Source: Burkholderia ambifaria AMMD (GTDB taxonomy: Bacteria; Pseudomonadota; Gammaproteobacteria; Burkholderiales; Burkholderiaceae). Taken from it: 64,000 nucleotides of DNA. Positions 19,137-27,161 of this stretch are shown piece after piece. Every line of letters starts with the position of its first letter. Within the stretch, counting starts at the first letter, position 1. The stretch spans positions 868,001 through 932,000 of the forward strand of contig NC_008390.1 in the NCBI RefSeq assembly GCF_000203915.1. Reading direction: 5' to 3'. The translations under genes and the position numbers were made by a program. The notes below the pieces were generated by a model. The model did no database searches, was not told the DNA's origin, and saw nothing but the letters and a program-made list of their open reading frames with translations.

Positions 19137-19892
19137 CTAGGCCCGCACGACGGTCACGCCGGCCGCTTCGATCGGCTCGGTCAGCGCCGAGTCGGTTTCC
19201 TGCTCGACCACGATGGTCTGCGCGAGCGCAAGCTCGCCGATCACGAACTGCGATGCCGCACGCAATTTGGATTGCGAAGCAAGGACGACCGTCTCGCCGG
19301 CACGTCCGGCGAGTGCACGCTTGATCGCCGCTTCCTCGAAATCGCCGGTGCTCAGCCCCGCGACCGGATGGACGCCGGTCACGCCCATGAAGTACAGGTC
19401 GGCATGGATACGCGAGATGCCTTCCATCGCCGCGGCGCCCACCGCGACGATCGAATGCTTGTACAAGCGTCCGCCGATCAGGATCACGTCGATCGACGGA
19501 TGCGCGGCCAGCGCGACGGCGACGCTCGGGCTGTGCGTGACGATCGTCGCGCGCAGGTCGGGCGGCAACTGGCTGACGAGCAGCGCCGACGTCGTGCCGC
19601 CATCGACGATCGCGACCTGACCGGGCGCGATCATCTGCGCGGCCCGACGGGCGATGCGCCGTTTTTCCGCGGTTTCGAGCGTCTCGCGCTGCGCGAACGG
19701 CGCGACGGCGGGTGACGCCGGCAGCGCGCCGCCGTGCACGCGTTGCAGCAGGCCTTCGGCCGCCAGTTCGCGCAGGTCGCGGCGGATCGTGTCCTCGGAC
19801 ACGCCGAATTGCACGCTCAGTTCGGTGGCCAGCACTTGGCCGTCGCGGGCGAGGGCATCGAGGATCGCTTTCTTGCGTTGGGTCGTCAGCAT
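19137..19892 (-). CDS. DeoR/GlpR-family transcriptional regulator
   Basis: Repressor-type regulator of 251 aa. The N-terminal winged helix (about 1-57) contains VSEDTIRRDLRELAAEGLLQRVHGG, the DeoR signature. The rest is the sugar-phosphate effector domain, with VDGGTTSALL and LYFMGVTGVHP. It is convergent with the tarD-like gene (4-nt gap) and divergent from the Nudix gene. Direct repeats just upstream of its start suggest it controls itself and the Nudix gene. The effector is unknown. Confidence 0.9.
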   Translation of the reverse strand: MLTTQRKKAILDALARDGQVLATELSVQFGVSEDTIRRDLRELAAEGLLQRVHGGALPASPAVAPFAQRETLETAEKRRIARRAAQMIAPGQVAIVDGGTTSALLVSQLPPDLRATIVTHSPSVAVALAAHPSIDVILIGGRLYKHSIVAVGAAAMEGISRIHADLYFMGVTGVHPVAGLSTGDFEEAAIKRALAGRAGETVVLASQSKLRAASQFVIGELALAQTIVVEQETDSALTEPIEAAGVTVVRA

Positions 19893-19898
19893 CGGGTA

Positions 19899-19937
19899 TG
19901 CACGAATTTTCTTGAAATTGCACGAATATGCACGTTA
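19899..19937. promoter_or_regulatory. Direct-repeat operator in the deoR-nudix divergent region
   Basis: TGCACGAAT occurs at 19899 and 19919, and TGCACGTTA at 19929. The starts are 20 and 10 bp apart, on the same helical face. The first lies 7 bp from the DeoR-family start codon. Such direct repeats suit DeoR-type binding. Confidence 0.6.
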
Positions 19938-19973
19938 CCATGGGCGCCGTCATATGTCGAATGGGAGGCCGCC

Positions 19974-20579
19974 ATGGCCGCAACGCAGGACCGCGTGCGC
20001 ATCGTCGATACGACGGTGCTATCCGATGACTGGTATGTGCTGAAGAAGGTGACGTTCGATTTTCTGCGCCGCGATGGCACGTGGCAGCGGCTGAGCCGCG
20101 AAACCTATGACCGCGGCAACGGCGCGACCATCCTGCTGCGCAACGCGGCGACGGGCGACGTGCTGCTCACGCGGCAGTTCCGGATGCCGGCGTTCGTCAA
20201 CGGACACGACGGGATGCTGCTCGAAGCGGCCGCCGGCCTGCTCGACGACGCGACGCCCGACGCGCGCATTCGCGCGGAAGCCGAAGAGGAAACCGGCTAT
20301 CGCGTGCGCGGCGTGCGCAAGGTGTTCGAGGCGTTCATGAGCCCAGGCTCGGTGACGGAGAAGCTGCATTTCTTCGTCGGCGAATACGATGCGTCGTTGC
20401 GCACGGGCGACGGCGGCGGCATCGCGGAAGAAGGCGAGGATCTCGAGGTCGTCGAGATGCCGCTGCACGCGGCGCTGGATGCCGTCGAGCGCGGTGAAAT
20501 TGTCGACGCGAAGACGATCATGCTGCTGCAGTACGTCGCGTTGCGGGAACCCGAGGGCATGCGCACTGCGACTGCGTGA
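19974..20579 (+). CDS. Nudix hydrolase, NudK-like
   Basis: Nudix-fold pyrophosphatase of 201 aa. The Nudix box runs from LLEAAAGLLDD to AEAEEETGYRV (about residues 83-108). The usual RE pair reads AE, as happens in some NudK relatives. RLSRETYDRGNGATILL upstream also fits GDP-mannose/ADP-ribose hydrolases. The ATG at 19974 has GGGAGG just upstream. It is divergent from the DeoR gene. The substrate is inferred from family only. Confidence 0.8.
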   Translation: MAATQDRVRIVDTTVLSDDWYVLKKVTFDFLRRDGTWQRLSRETYDRGNGATILLRNAATGDVLLTRQFRMPAFVNGHDGMLLEAAAGLLDDATPDARIRAEAEEETGYRVRGVRKVFEAFMSPGSVTEKLHFFVGEYDASLRTGDGGGIAEEGEDLEVVEMPLHAALDAVERGEIVDAKTIMLLQYVALREPEGMRTATA

Positions 20580-20658
20580 TGCCGCGTCACGGTGCTGGAA
20601 CGGGCGTAAGATCGCGCGATGCCCGTCCGGCACCGTTCGACGCCACCACCGCTCCATC

Positions 20659-21552
20659 ATGCCGTTTTCCGATTCAGCCGATTTACCCGATTCCCACGGC
20701 CCCACCGATTCCAGCGCTGCTGGCGCGCAATTGCCGGCGCATCTGGTCGCGTCCGCCGTCGACGCGCTCGCGCGCGCCGATGCGCTGCTGGTGACGGCCG
20801 GCGCCGGCATCGGCGTCGATTCGGGGCTGCCCGATTTTCGCGGCACGGACGGCTTCTGGCGCGCGTATCCGGCGCTGCGCCACGAACGTTTCGCGTTCCA
20901 CGAAATCGCGTCGCCGCACGCGTTCCGCGCGCATCCGCAGCTTGCGTGGGGATTCTATGGGCATCGTCTCGCGCTCTATCGGGAGACGGTGCCGCACGCG
21001 GGCTTCGCGATCCTGCGGCGCTGGATGGACGCGATGCCGAACGGCGGCTTCGTGCTGACGAGCAATGTCGACGGTCAGTTCCAGAAGGCGGGTTTCGATC
21101 CGGCGCACGTCGTCGAGATCCACGGTTCGATTCATTCGATGCAGTGCCTGCGACCGTGCTCGGACGACACCTGGGACGCCGCGCCGTTCACGCCCGACGT
21201 CGACGCAGCCGCGTGCCGGCTGGTCGGCGAGCTGCCGCGCTGCTCGCGTTGCGGCGGTCTGGCGCGGCCGAACATCCTGATGTTCGGCGACGATGGCTGG
21301 CTCGGCGAACGCTACGACGCGCAGGAGCGGGCGCTGCAGGACTGGATCGCACGGGCAGGACGGGTGAGCGTCGTCGAGATCGGCGCGGGCACCGCGATTC
21401 CGACCGTGCGGCTGCTGAGCGAACGCCTCGGCGCCGACGTGATCCGCATCAACGCACGCGAAGCCCATGCGCGCCGCACGGACGTGATCGGGCTGCAGGG
21501 CGGCGCGCTCGCGACGCTGACCGCGCTCGATCGCGCGTGGCGGGGCGGCTGA
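20659..21552 (+). CDS. Sir2-family NAD-dependent deacylase-like protein
   Basis: Sirtuin fold protein of 297 aa. The NAD motif GAGIGVDSGLPDFRG lies near residue 52. TSNVDGQFQKAGF replaces the classical TQNIDGLH motif, and the catalytic His is in EIHGSIH. Two Cys pairs (CLRPC and CSRC) could bind zinc. The first 35 residues are Ser/Asp-rich and probably disordered. An ATG at 20619 is an alternative start without better support. It is a divergent sirtuin, so the acyl substrate is open. Confidence 0.8.
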   Translation: MPFSDSADLPDSHGPTDSSAAGAQLPAHLVASAVDALARADALLVTAGAGIGVDSGLPDFRGTDGFWRAYPALRHERFAFHEIASPHAFRAHPQLAWGFYGHRLALYRETVPHAGFAILRRWMDAMPNGGFVLTSNVDGQFQKAGFDPAHVVEIHGSIHSMQCLRPCSDDTWDAAPFTPDVDAAACRLVGELPRCSRCGGLARPNILMFGDDGWLGERYDAQERALQDWIARAGRVSVVEIGAGTAIPTVRLLSERLGADVIRINAREAHARRTDVIGLQGGALATLTALDRAWRGG

Positions 21553-21586
21553 GCGCCGCGCGACGAACCGGCCGGTTGCCGCGCGG

Positions 21587-22798
21587 TTACGGCTGTCCGA
21601 CGAGCGCCTGGACGAGCGCCGGCGCGATCGGCGAGCCGAGGCCCGTCACATAGTCGTAGCCGCCGGCCGCATTGCAGACGCTGCCGCAATTGCCGTTGGA
21701 TCCGGTCGTCACGTCGTGATAGTCGCTGCCGTACGCGTTTTTCCCGACCGTATAGAGCGTGTCGTAGGTGCCGCTCAGCGCATGTTTGCCGGCGGCCGCG
21801 CGCAGCGAATTCGCGATCGCGACGAGCGCCGACCATTGCGGCGCGCCGGCGCTCGTGCCGCCGACCTGGAACCAGCCCGCCTGACCCTGATAGCTGACCG
21901 AGTCGTACACGGCGAACCCGCTGGACGGATTCGCGTCGTAGCTGACGTCGGGCACGCCGCGCTTGCCGGCCACCGGCACCGGCCAGCCCGTTTGTCCGGC
22001 CGGCTCGGCCTCGATCGTGCTCACGCCGCCGCCGCTGCCGCTCCACGCGGCTTCGCCGATGTAGTTGCCGGATGTGTCGGTGGACAATGTCGTGCCGCCC
22101 ACCGCGACCACGTACGGCGATGACGCCGGGTACTCGGTGCCGGTGCCGCTGTCGCCCGACGACGCGACGAACGTGACGCCCGGCACGTTGAAGTGCCTGT
22201 CGAAGCCGGTCTCGGTGTTGAACTCGTTGCCGCCGAAGCTCATCGACACGACCGACGCGCCGCGCTTGACCGCGATGTCGACCGCGGCCAGCAGGTCGTT
22301 GAAGCTCGCGGACGCCGCCTCGACCAGCAGGATCCGCGCCTTCGGCGCGATCGCGTGCACCCATTCGACGTCGAGCGATATCTCGAGCGACCAGCCCGCG
22401 TCCGTCCTGGGCCGCGGGCCGCGCGCGTACACCTTCGTGAAGCAGCCGTTCGCCGTGGTGCAGGCCGGCAGCGAGAACGTGTTGCTGAACACGCCGAGAT
22501 CGGCTTCGATCTTCGGGTCGTCGTACGCGTCGACGATCGCGACGACCATCCCGTCGCCCTGGTTCGCGAGCGCGTCGAATCCGTAGGCATGCCGTGCGAG
22601 CGAGGGCGTGAGCCCGGCTACCGCGGCGGTACTGGCGCGCGGCTTGGTATGGAACGGCGGCCGCGCATACCCCTTCGGTGCGCGGTTGCCTTCGACGAAG
22701 GACGGGATGCCGTTACCTTCGGCGAGCGCAACCGTCGAGGCGAGCAGCGACGCGCACAGTGCCGGAATCAACATGGATGACACGCGGATATTGTTCAT
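21587..22798 (-). CDS. Secreted sedolisin (S53 family serine-carboxyl peptidase)
   Basis: Exported protease of 403 aa. A signal peptide spans about 1-27 (ending VALAEG). The catalytic residues of sedolisins are present: E139 and D143 in SLEISLD, the oxyanion Asp D216 in SSGDSG, and the nucleophile S316 in GGTSAGAP. The C terminus (DVTTGSNGN ... YDYVTGLGSP) is the calcium site. GGAGA upstream favours the ATG at 22798 over one five codons earlier. Only about 35 residues separate the signal peptide from the catalytic domain, so the large pro-domain of typical sedolisins is absent. Confidence 0.87.
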   Translation of the reverse strand: MNNIRVSSMLIPALCASLLASTVALAEGNGIPSFVEGNRAPKGYARPPFHTKPRASTAAVAGLTPSLARHAYGFDALANQGDGMVVAIVDAYDDPKIEADLGVFSNTFSLPACTTANGCFTKVYARGPRPRTDAGWSLEISLDVEWVHAIAPKARILLVEAASASFNDLLAAVDIAVKRGASVVSMSFGGNEFNTETGFDRHFNVPGVTFVASSGDSGTGTEYPASSPYVVAVGGTTLSTDTSGNYIGEAAWSGSGGGVSTIEAEPAGQTGWPVPVAGKRGVPDVSYDANPSSGFAVYDSVSYQGQAGWFQVGGTSAGAPQWSALVAIANSLRAAAGKHALSGTYDTLYTVGKNAYGSDYHDVTTGSNGNCGSVCNAAGGYDYVTGLGSPIAPALVQALVGQP

Positions 22799-23208
22799 TT
22801 TTCGAATCTCCATGTCGATGGAGTGGGGGGCGAAATGATTTTACGAAATCGGTGAAGCCGATTGCATCGAATATCGAGCGGATGCGGGAATATCTGATGA
22901 GGGAAAGTACGCGGATCGCCCGTAAGACGTGGGTTTTGAGCGCGAGCGCGTGGCGGGATCAATTCGCATTTCGATTTTCAAAGGCGAATAAATAATCAAT
23001 CGGCGTTTGATTTGGTTTGTAATGGTCTGCGTAATGCGCCGGAAATATCGATTGCGGCAGCCGCGTGGAAATCAGGAAATGCGCGGATACGGTGCGGCCC
23101 GACTCCGCGCATGCCGACCGGCCGGCGGCATTGCCGCCGCGGCGCGATTCCGCATACAGTTCGGCGTGGGCCGCGTCCGCCATGCGGCCCCGTCAGCGAG
23201 GAGCTCCC
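22799..23208. other. Intergenic region between sedolisin and crcB
   Basis: 410 nt between divergent genes. The centre (about 22960-23030) is unusually AT-rich for this chromosome and probably carries the sedolisin promoter, but I could not fix the boxes. No fluoride riboswitch sequence is seen before crcB. Confidence 0.55.
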
Positions 23209-23595
23209 TTGTTCTATTCGATCGTCGCGATCTTCGTCGGCGCCGGGTTCGGCGCAGTGCTGCGCTGGTTCCTGGCCCTTGCGCTCAACGAATTCTTTCC
23301 CGCCGTGCCGCTCGGCACGCTTGCCGCGAACCTGATCGGCGGCTACGTGATCGGCGTGGCCGTCGTCGTATTTACCGCACGCGTCGGGCTGCCGCCCGAG
23401 TGGCGGCTGTTCGTGATCACGGGCTTTCTCGGCGGTCTCACGACGTTCTCGACCTATTCGGTCGAAGTGATGACGCACGCGGTGCAGGGCGAATTCGGAT
23501 GGGCGATCGCGGTGGCTGCCCTACACTTGACTGGATCGTTCACGCTGACGGCGCTCGGCATGTGGACCGCGCGCGCGTGGTTCGCGGCGGCCTGA
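23209..23595 (+). CDS. crcB: Fluoride channel CrcB (Fluc)
   Basis: Small inner-membrane fluoride-exporting channel, 128 aa with four helices. [14 protein letters not shown] and [13 protein letters not shown] are the conserved Fluc motifs. Translation appears to start at TTG 23209, which has GAGGAG 5-6 nt upstream and gives the usual N terminus (M)[15 protein letters not shown]. The frame upstream does not match the family. It is followed 24 nt later by a DUF190 gene, a frequent partner. Confidence 0.93.
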   Translation: MFYSIVAIFVGAGFGAVLRWFLALALNEFFPAVPLGTLAANLIGGYVIGVAVVVFTARVGLPPEWRLFVITGFLGGLTTFSTYSVEVMTHAVQGEFGWAIAVAALHLTGSFTLTALGMWTARAWFAAA

Positions 23596-23619
23596 GCGCG
23601 CCGGCACCGGGAGGGTGCG

Positions 23620-23970
23620 ATGGACAGGGTCTTCTTGCGCTTTTATGTGCACGAGCAGCACCGGCTGCACTGGAAGCCGCTATGGGAGTGGTTGCTGGAG
23701 GAAGGCAACCGGATGGGCATCGCGGGCGGTTCCGCGTTCCGTGCGATGGCCGGCTTCGGCCGGCATCGGGTGCTGCACGAGGACCGCTTTTTCGAGCTGC
23801 AGGGGTCGCTTGCGATCGAGGTCGAATTCATCGCCACCGAGGACGAGGCGCAGCAGTTGCTCGAGCGGCTGTCGCGCGAGAAGGTGCGCGTGTGCTACGC
23901 GATGATTCCGGCGCGCTTCGGCGTGATCGACACGCTCTCGGCGCCGCCGGCGCAGGGGCCGGCAGCGTAG
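23620..23970 (+). CDS. DUF190 family protein
   Basis: Cytoplasmic protein of 116 aa in the PII-like DUF190 family. It starts MDRVFLRFYVHEQHRLHW and contains GIAGGSAFRAMAGFGRH, the family core. DUF190 genes are often coupled to crcB, as here (24-nt gap), which hints at a role in fluoride response. The activity is unknown. The C-terminal tail is Ala/Pro-rich and probably disordered. Confidence 0.85.
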   Translation: MDRVFLRFYVHEQHRLHWKPLWEWLLEEGNRMGIAGGSAFRAMAGFGRHRVLHEDRFFELQGSLAIEVEFIATEDEAQQLLERLSREKVRVCYAMIPARFGVIDTLSAPPAQGPAA

Positions 23971-23980
23971 CGTCGCTCCG

Positions 23981-24544
23981 TCAGATGCCGAACATCGTCA
24001 GCGACACGGCGGCGCGCGTGACGACCATCAGCAGCACCTGCACGATCACGAACAGCAGGATCGGCGACAGGTCGATGCCGCCGAGGTTCGGGATCACGCG
24101 GCGCAGCGGGTTCAGGAACGGCGCGGTGAGCTGGTAGAGAATCGGCATGGCCGGCGAGCGCGGATTGAGCCACGACAGCAGCGCCATCAGGATCGTCATC
24201 CAGATCACGAGATTGAGCGCCCACTTCACGACGGTGAGCAGCGCCACCGCGACGAGCGTCGGGATCACCGAGGCCGGATCGAAGCCGGCCATCACGACCA
24301 TCAGCACCACATAGACGAGCGCGGTGAGCAGCGCGGCGACGACGCTCGCCCAGTCGATGCCGCGCACGCCCGCGATCACGTGGCGCAGCGGCAGCACGAG
24401 CCAGTTGGTCGCCTGCAGCACGGCCTGCGTGACGGGGTTGTACGGCGGCACGCGGACGGCCTGCATCCAGACGCGCAGGATCAGCGCGGCGCCGAACAGC
24501 GTGAAGAGGGTATTGAGCAGAAAACGGGCGATCTCGCCGAACAT
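23981..24544 (-). CDS. YggT family membrane protein
   Basis: Integral inner-membrane protein of 187 aa made of two YggT repeats, each with about two helices. Each repeat ends in the family pattern (PLRHVIAGVRGIDWASVV, PLRRVIPNLGGIDLSPIL). AAGG upstream fits the ATG at 24544. An ATG three codons earlier is possible. YggT proteins have been linked to osmotic stress and cell division, without a defined biochemical role. It follows the DUF2520 gene in the same direction. Confidence 0.88.
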   Translation of the reverse strand: MFGEIARFLLNTLFTLFGAALILRVWMQAVRVPPYNPVTQAVLQATNWLVLPLRHVIAGVRGIDWASVVAALLTALVYVVLMVVMAGFDPASVIPTLVAVALLTVVKWALNLVIWMTILMALLSWLNPRSPAMPILYQLTAPFLNPLRRVIPNLGGIDLSPILLFVIVQVLLMVVTRAAVSLTMFGI

Positions 24545-24620
24545 CGTTGGCATCCTTTTTTTACAGTCGAGTAGCGTGCGGCCGCCAACGCCGGATGGCG
24601 GCGCATCGGCCGACACCTTA

Positions 24621-25550
24621 TCACGCCTCGTCGTGCGGCGGGGAGGGGTGCCCGGTCGTGCGCGCGAGCGACGTTTCGACGGCCTGCGCGAGCGCCGGCA
24701 GCGCGGCCGGCGGCGCGGCGCGCTTCGCCGCAAGCGCGACCGCGCGGCGGGTCATCAGCGCATACAGCGTGGCGTGATCGCCGCCGCGCGCCTCGAGCAG
24801 CGCGAGCTGGCGCTCGACGATGCCGGTGTCGCCGCGCGACACCGGGCCCGCGAGGGCGTTCGCGAGGCCCTTGTCGCGTGCGGTCTCGATCGTGCCGGCG
24901 AGCATCGGCAGCAGCGCGCGCAGCGCGGCGGCCTCGTCGAAGCCGAGGCCGCGCCATAGCTCGACCGCTTCCGACAGCCCGCACAGCGCGAAGCTCGCCG
25001 CGTAATGCGCGGCCGCGTGATAGAGCATCCGGCCGCCGGCCGGAATCGACAGCGGATGGCAGCCGAGTGCGGCAGCAAGCCGCAGCAGCGTCGCGTGCAG
25101 CGCGCCGTCGGCTTCGAGCGTGACCGAGCAGCCGTCGATACGGGCGAGATCGGCGTCCGTGCCGCCGAACAGATAGAGCGGATGGAAGCCGCCGGTGGCC
25201 GCGCCTTGCCGTCTTGCCGGATCGAGCAACTCGACCGCCGACGCGCCGCTGCAGTGGACGAGCGCCTGGCCCGCCGCGCGCGCGGCGTCGAACCGCAGCG
25301 CCGCGGCGGTCGACGCGAGATGGTCGTCGGGCACGGTCAGGAAGATCAGGTCGGCCGCATCGACCACCTGCTGCGGCGTGTCGACCGCCCGGCAGCCATC
25401 TATGTGCGCGGCAAGTGCCGCGGCCGATTCCGCCGTGCGGCTCGCGATCGCGACGACCGGAAAGCCGGCCGCCGCGAAACGCCGGGCGACGCAGCGTGCA
25501 AGGCGGCCGGCGCCGATGAAGCCGAGGCGGGGAGTGTCGGGGAGGGACAT
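24621..25550 (-). CDS. Rossmann-fold/DUF2520 NADP-dependent oxidoreductase
   Basis: Protein of 309 aa. The N-terminal NAD(P)-binding motif GFIGAGRLARCVARRFAAAG spans about 9-28. The C-terminal helical half is DUF2520, with HYAASFALCGLSEAVELW. It resembles pyrroline-5-carboxylate reductase and F420-type oxidoreductases, but the substrate is unknown. The ATG at 25550 follows a purine-rich site. It is 76 nt upstream of the YggT gene, probably in one operon. Confidence 0.82.
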   Translation of the reverse strand: MSLPDTPRLGFIGAGRLARCVARRFAAAGFPVVAIASRTAESAAALAAHIDGCRAVDTPQQVVDAADLIFLTVPDDHLASTAAALRFDAARAAGQALVHCSGASAVELLDPARRQGAATGGFHPLYLFGGTDADLARIDGCSVTLEADGALHATLLRLAAALGCHPLSIPAGGRMLYHAAAHYAASFALCGLSEAVELWRGLGFDEAAALRALLPMLAGTIETARDKGLANALAGPVSRGDTGIVERQLALLEARGGDHATLYALMTRRAVALAAKRAAPPAALPALAQAVETSLARTTGHPSPPHDEA

Positions 25551-26061
25551 GACGGGCCACGAAGCGAAAACGGAGCAGCCGCCAGTATCGCAGGAATGAC
25601 AGGGCGGGCGCGGATGGCGGGCGCCCGGCGGGACGATCTGGGCGGCGATGTTCCAGGCGAGCAGTCGATCACCGGATGCCGCGCTTTCGCTGCTCGATGA
25701 CGACCGTCGCATCCGGCCCCGAATCGACTGTGCGCCGCGTCCCTCTTGAATTGTCGGCGTCTTGTCTCGAATTTGTAATCGTTCATTACGGAAGCATGCC
25801 GCCCGCGCTTACCGCAGCCGGTAAGACTGACCGGCCAGCGTGCCGCGATTTCTCTGGTCGGACGGAATCGCGCGACCGGCATGGGGAGTAGCGGGTTCGC
25901 ACAGCCCGGCCGCACGCTGGCCCCGCCCGCGTTGAATTGCAATTTGCAACAAATGCGCAATACACGAGAGACGGGTTTTCGCTACATTGCTTGCATGCGA
26001 CGTGCATGCCCGCCGTTGCCGTCAGGGGCGCACAAATTACCGCTCCAGCAGGAGAATCGAA
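25551..26061. other. Intergenic region upstream of the Pro/Tyr-rich protein gene
   Basis: 511 nt between divergent genes. AATTGCAATTTGCAA near 25935-25950 is AT-rich and partly palindromic and probably belongs to the promoter of the gene at 26062. No coding frame is convincing. Confidence 0.5.
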
Positions 26062-26352
26062 GTGAAAAAGCTCATTCCGTTCATCGCCGCCGCCGCGTTG
26101 GGTCTGGGTGCCGCAGGCGCCGCACAGGCCCACGTGTCGATCGGGGTCGGCATTGGCGTCCCGGTTGCACCGGCATATCCCGTGTACGCAGCGCCGCCGC
26201 CGGTGTATTACGCGCCGCCGCCCCCGCCGGTGTATTACGCACCGGCACCCGCATACTATGCACCGCCTCCCGTGGTCGTCGGTGGCTACTACGGCCGTCC
26301 GTACTGGCGTCACGGTTATGGTGGCTGGGGTCATCACGGCTGGCGTCGTTGA
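26062..26352 (+). CDS. Exported Pro/Tyr-rich repeat protein
   Basis: Secreted or envelope protein of 96 aa from a GTG start with AGGAGA upstream. The signal peptide (1-23) ends AAQA. The mature part carries repeats of the type PVYYAPPP (about 40-72), then a Gly/Tyr/His/Arg-rich tail (GYYGRPYWRHGYGG). Such small proteins are common in Burkholderia and lack a known role. Low complexity makes homology unreliable. A strong terminator follows. Confidence 0.8.
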   Translation: MKKLIPFIAAAALGLGAAGAAQAHVSIGVGIGVPVAPAYPVYAAPPPVYYAPPPPPVYYAPAPAYYAPPPVVVGGYYGRPYWRHGYGGWGHHGWRR

Positions 26353-26385
26353 TGCAATAGTCCGCGCGGCCGTCTGAGCACGCGG

Positions 26386-26430
26386 CAAAACGGCGCAACG
26401 TCCCTCGCGGGGCGTTGCGCCGTTTTTTAT
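26386..26430. terminator. Bidirectional rho-independent terminator
   Basis: A 14-bp stem (AAAACGGCGCAACG and complement) with an 11-nt loop is followed by T6. It sits between the convergent Pro/Tyr-rich gene and the LysE-like gene and has A/T tracts on both sides. Confidence 0.9.
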
Positions 26431-26455
26431 TTCGGCGCGGCTAGGCGCGCCCCGC

Positions 26456-27127
26456 TCACACCGCGTGAACGATCAGGTCGCGATAGCCGCCGACGATCAC
26501 GCTGTACGAGAAATACGCGAACAGCAGTGCCGACGCGACATGGCACGCGCGCATCAGCCCGGCGCCCGCGCGCTTGCGGCCCTGGCTCGCGAGCGTGCAC
26601 ATGAAGAGCGTCCACGCGAGGCCGCCGAGGAAAAAGCCGGACAGGAACACCGACGCCGTTGCCGGCGTGGTCGCGCCGGCTTTCGCGATCAGCGCGCCGC
26701 CGACCGCCGCGAACCACAGGATCGCGCTCGGCGACGACATCGCGAGCAGCATCCCGCGCACGAAGCTGCGCCGCGCGCTGGCCCGCGGCTGCGGCGTGTC
26801 GTCGGCATCGCCCGCGTCGGCGCCGCCGGCCGGCGCGAGCGCTTCACGCGCCATCTTCCACGTGAGGAACAGCAGCACCGCGCCGCCGCCGATCCAGACG
26901 ATCCAGCGCACGGCCTCGAACTGCAGCAGCACGGCCATGCCCGCGAGCGCGAGCGCCGCGTAGACGAGATCGCCGACGCACGAGCCGACGCCGAGCCAGA
27001 AGCCCGGCCGGAAGCCGTGCGACAGCGTCAGCGACAGCATCGCGACGTTGACGAGGCCGATGTCGAGACACAGCGACAGCGACAGGAAGAATCCGTCGGA
27101 CATCATCGAGGCGGGGGCGAAGCTCAT
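26456..27127 (-). CDS. LysE-family-like exporter
   Basis: Membrane protein of 223 aa with about six helices. GFRPGFWLGVGSCVGDLVYA and MLLAMSSPSAILWFAAVG correspond to the two half-repeats of LysE/RhtB amino-acid exporters. A charged, Asp/Pro-rich loop (about 98-118) divides the halves. It lies 34 nt after ubiD in the same direction. The exported substrate cannot be read from the sequence. Confidence 0.8.
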   Translation of the reverse strand: MSFAPASMMSDGFFLSLSLCLDIGLVNVAMLSLTLSHGFRPGFWLGVGSCVGDLVYAALALAGMAVLLQFEAVRWIVWIGGGAVLLFLTWKMAREALAPAGGADAGDADDTPQPRASARRSFVRGMLLAMSSPSAILWFAAVGGALIAKAGATTPATASVFLSGFFLGGLAWTLFMCTLASQGRKRAGAGLMRACHVASALLFAYFSYSVIVGGYRDLIVHAV

Positions 27128-27161
27128 CGTCGTTCTTGCCGGATACGTTCAACGCGCGGAC

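Noticed and set aside
23100..23209. Fluoride riboswitch before crcB
   Set aside because: I looked for the conserved GGCGATGG-type core and pseudoknot and did not find them.
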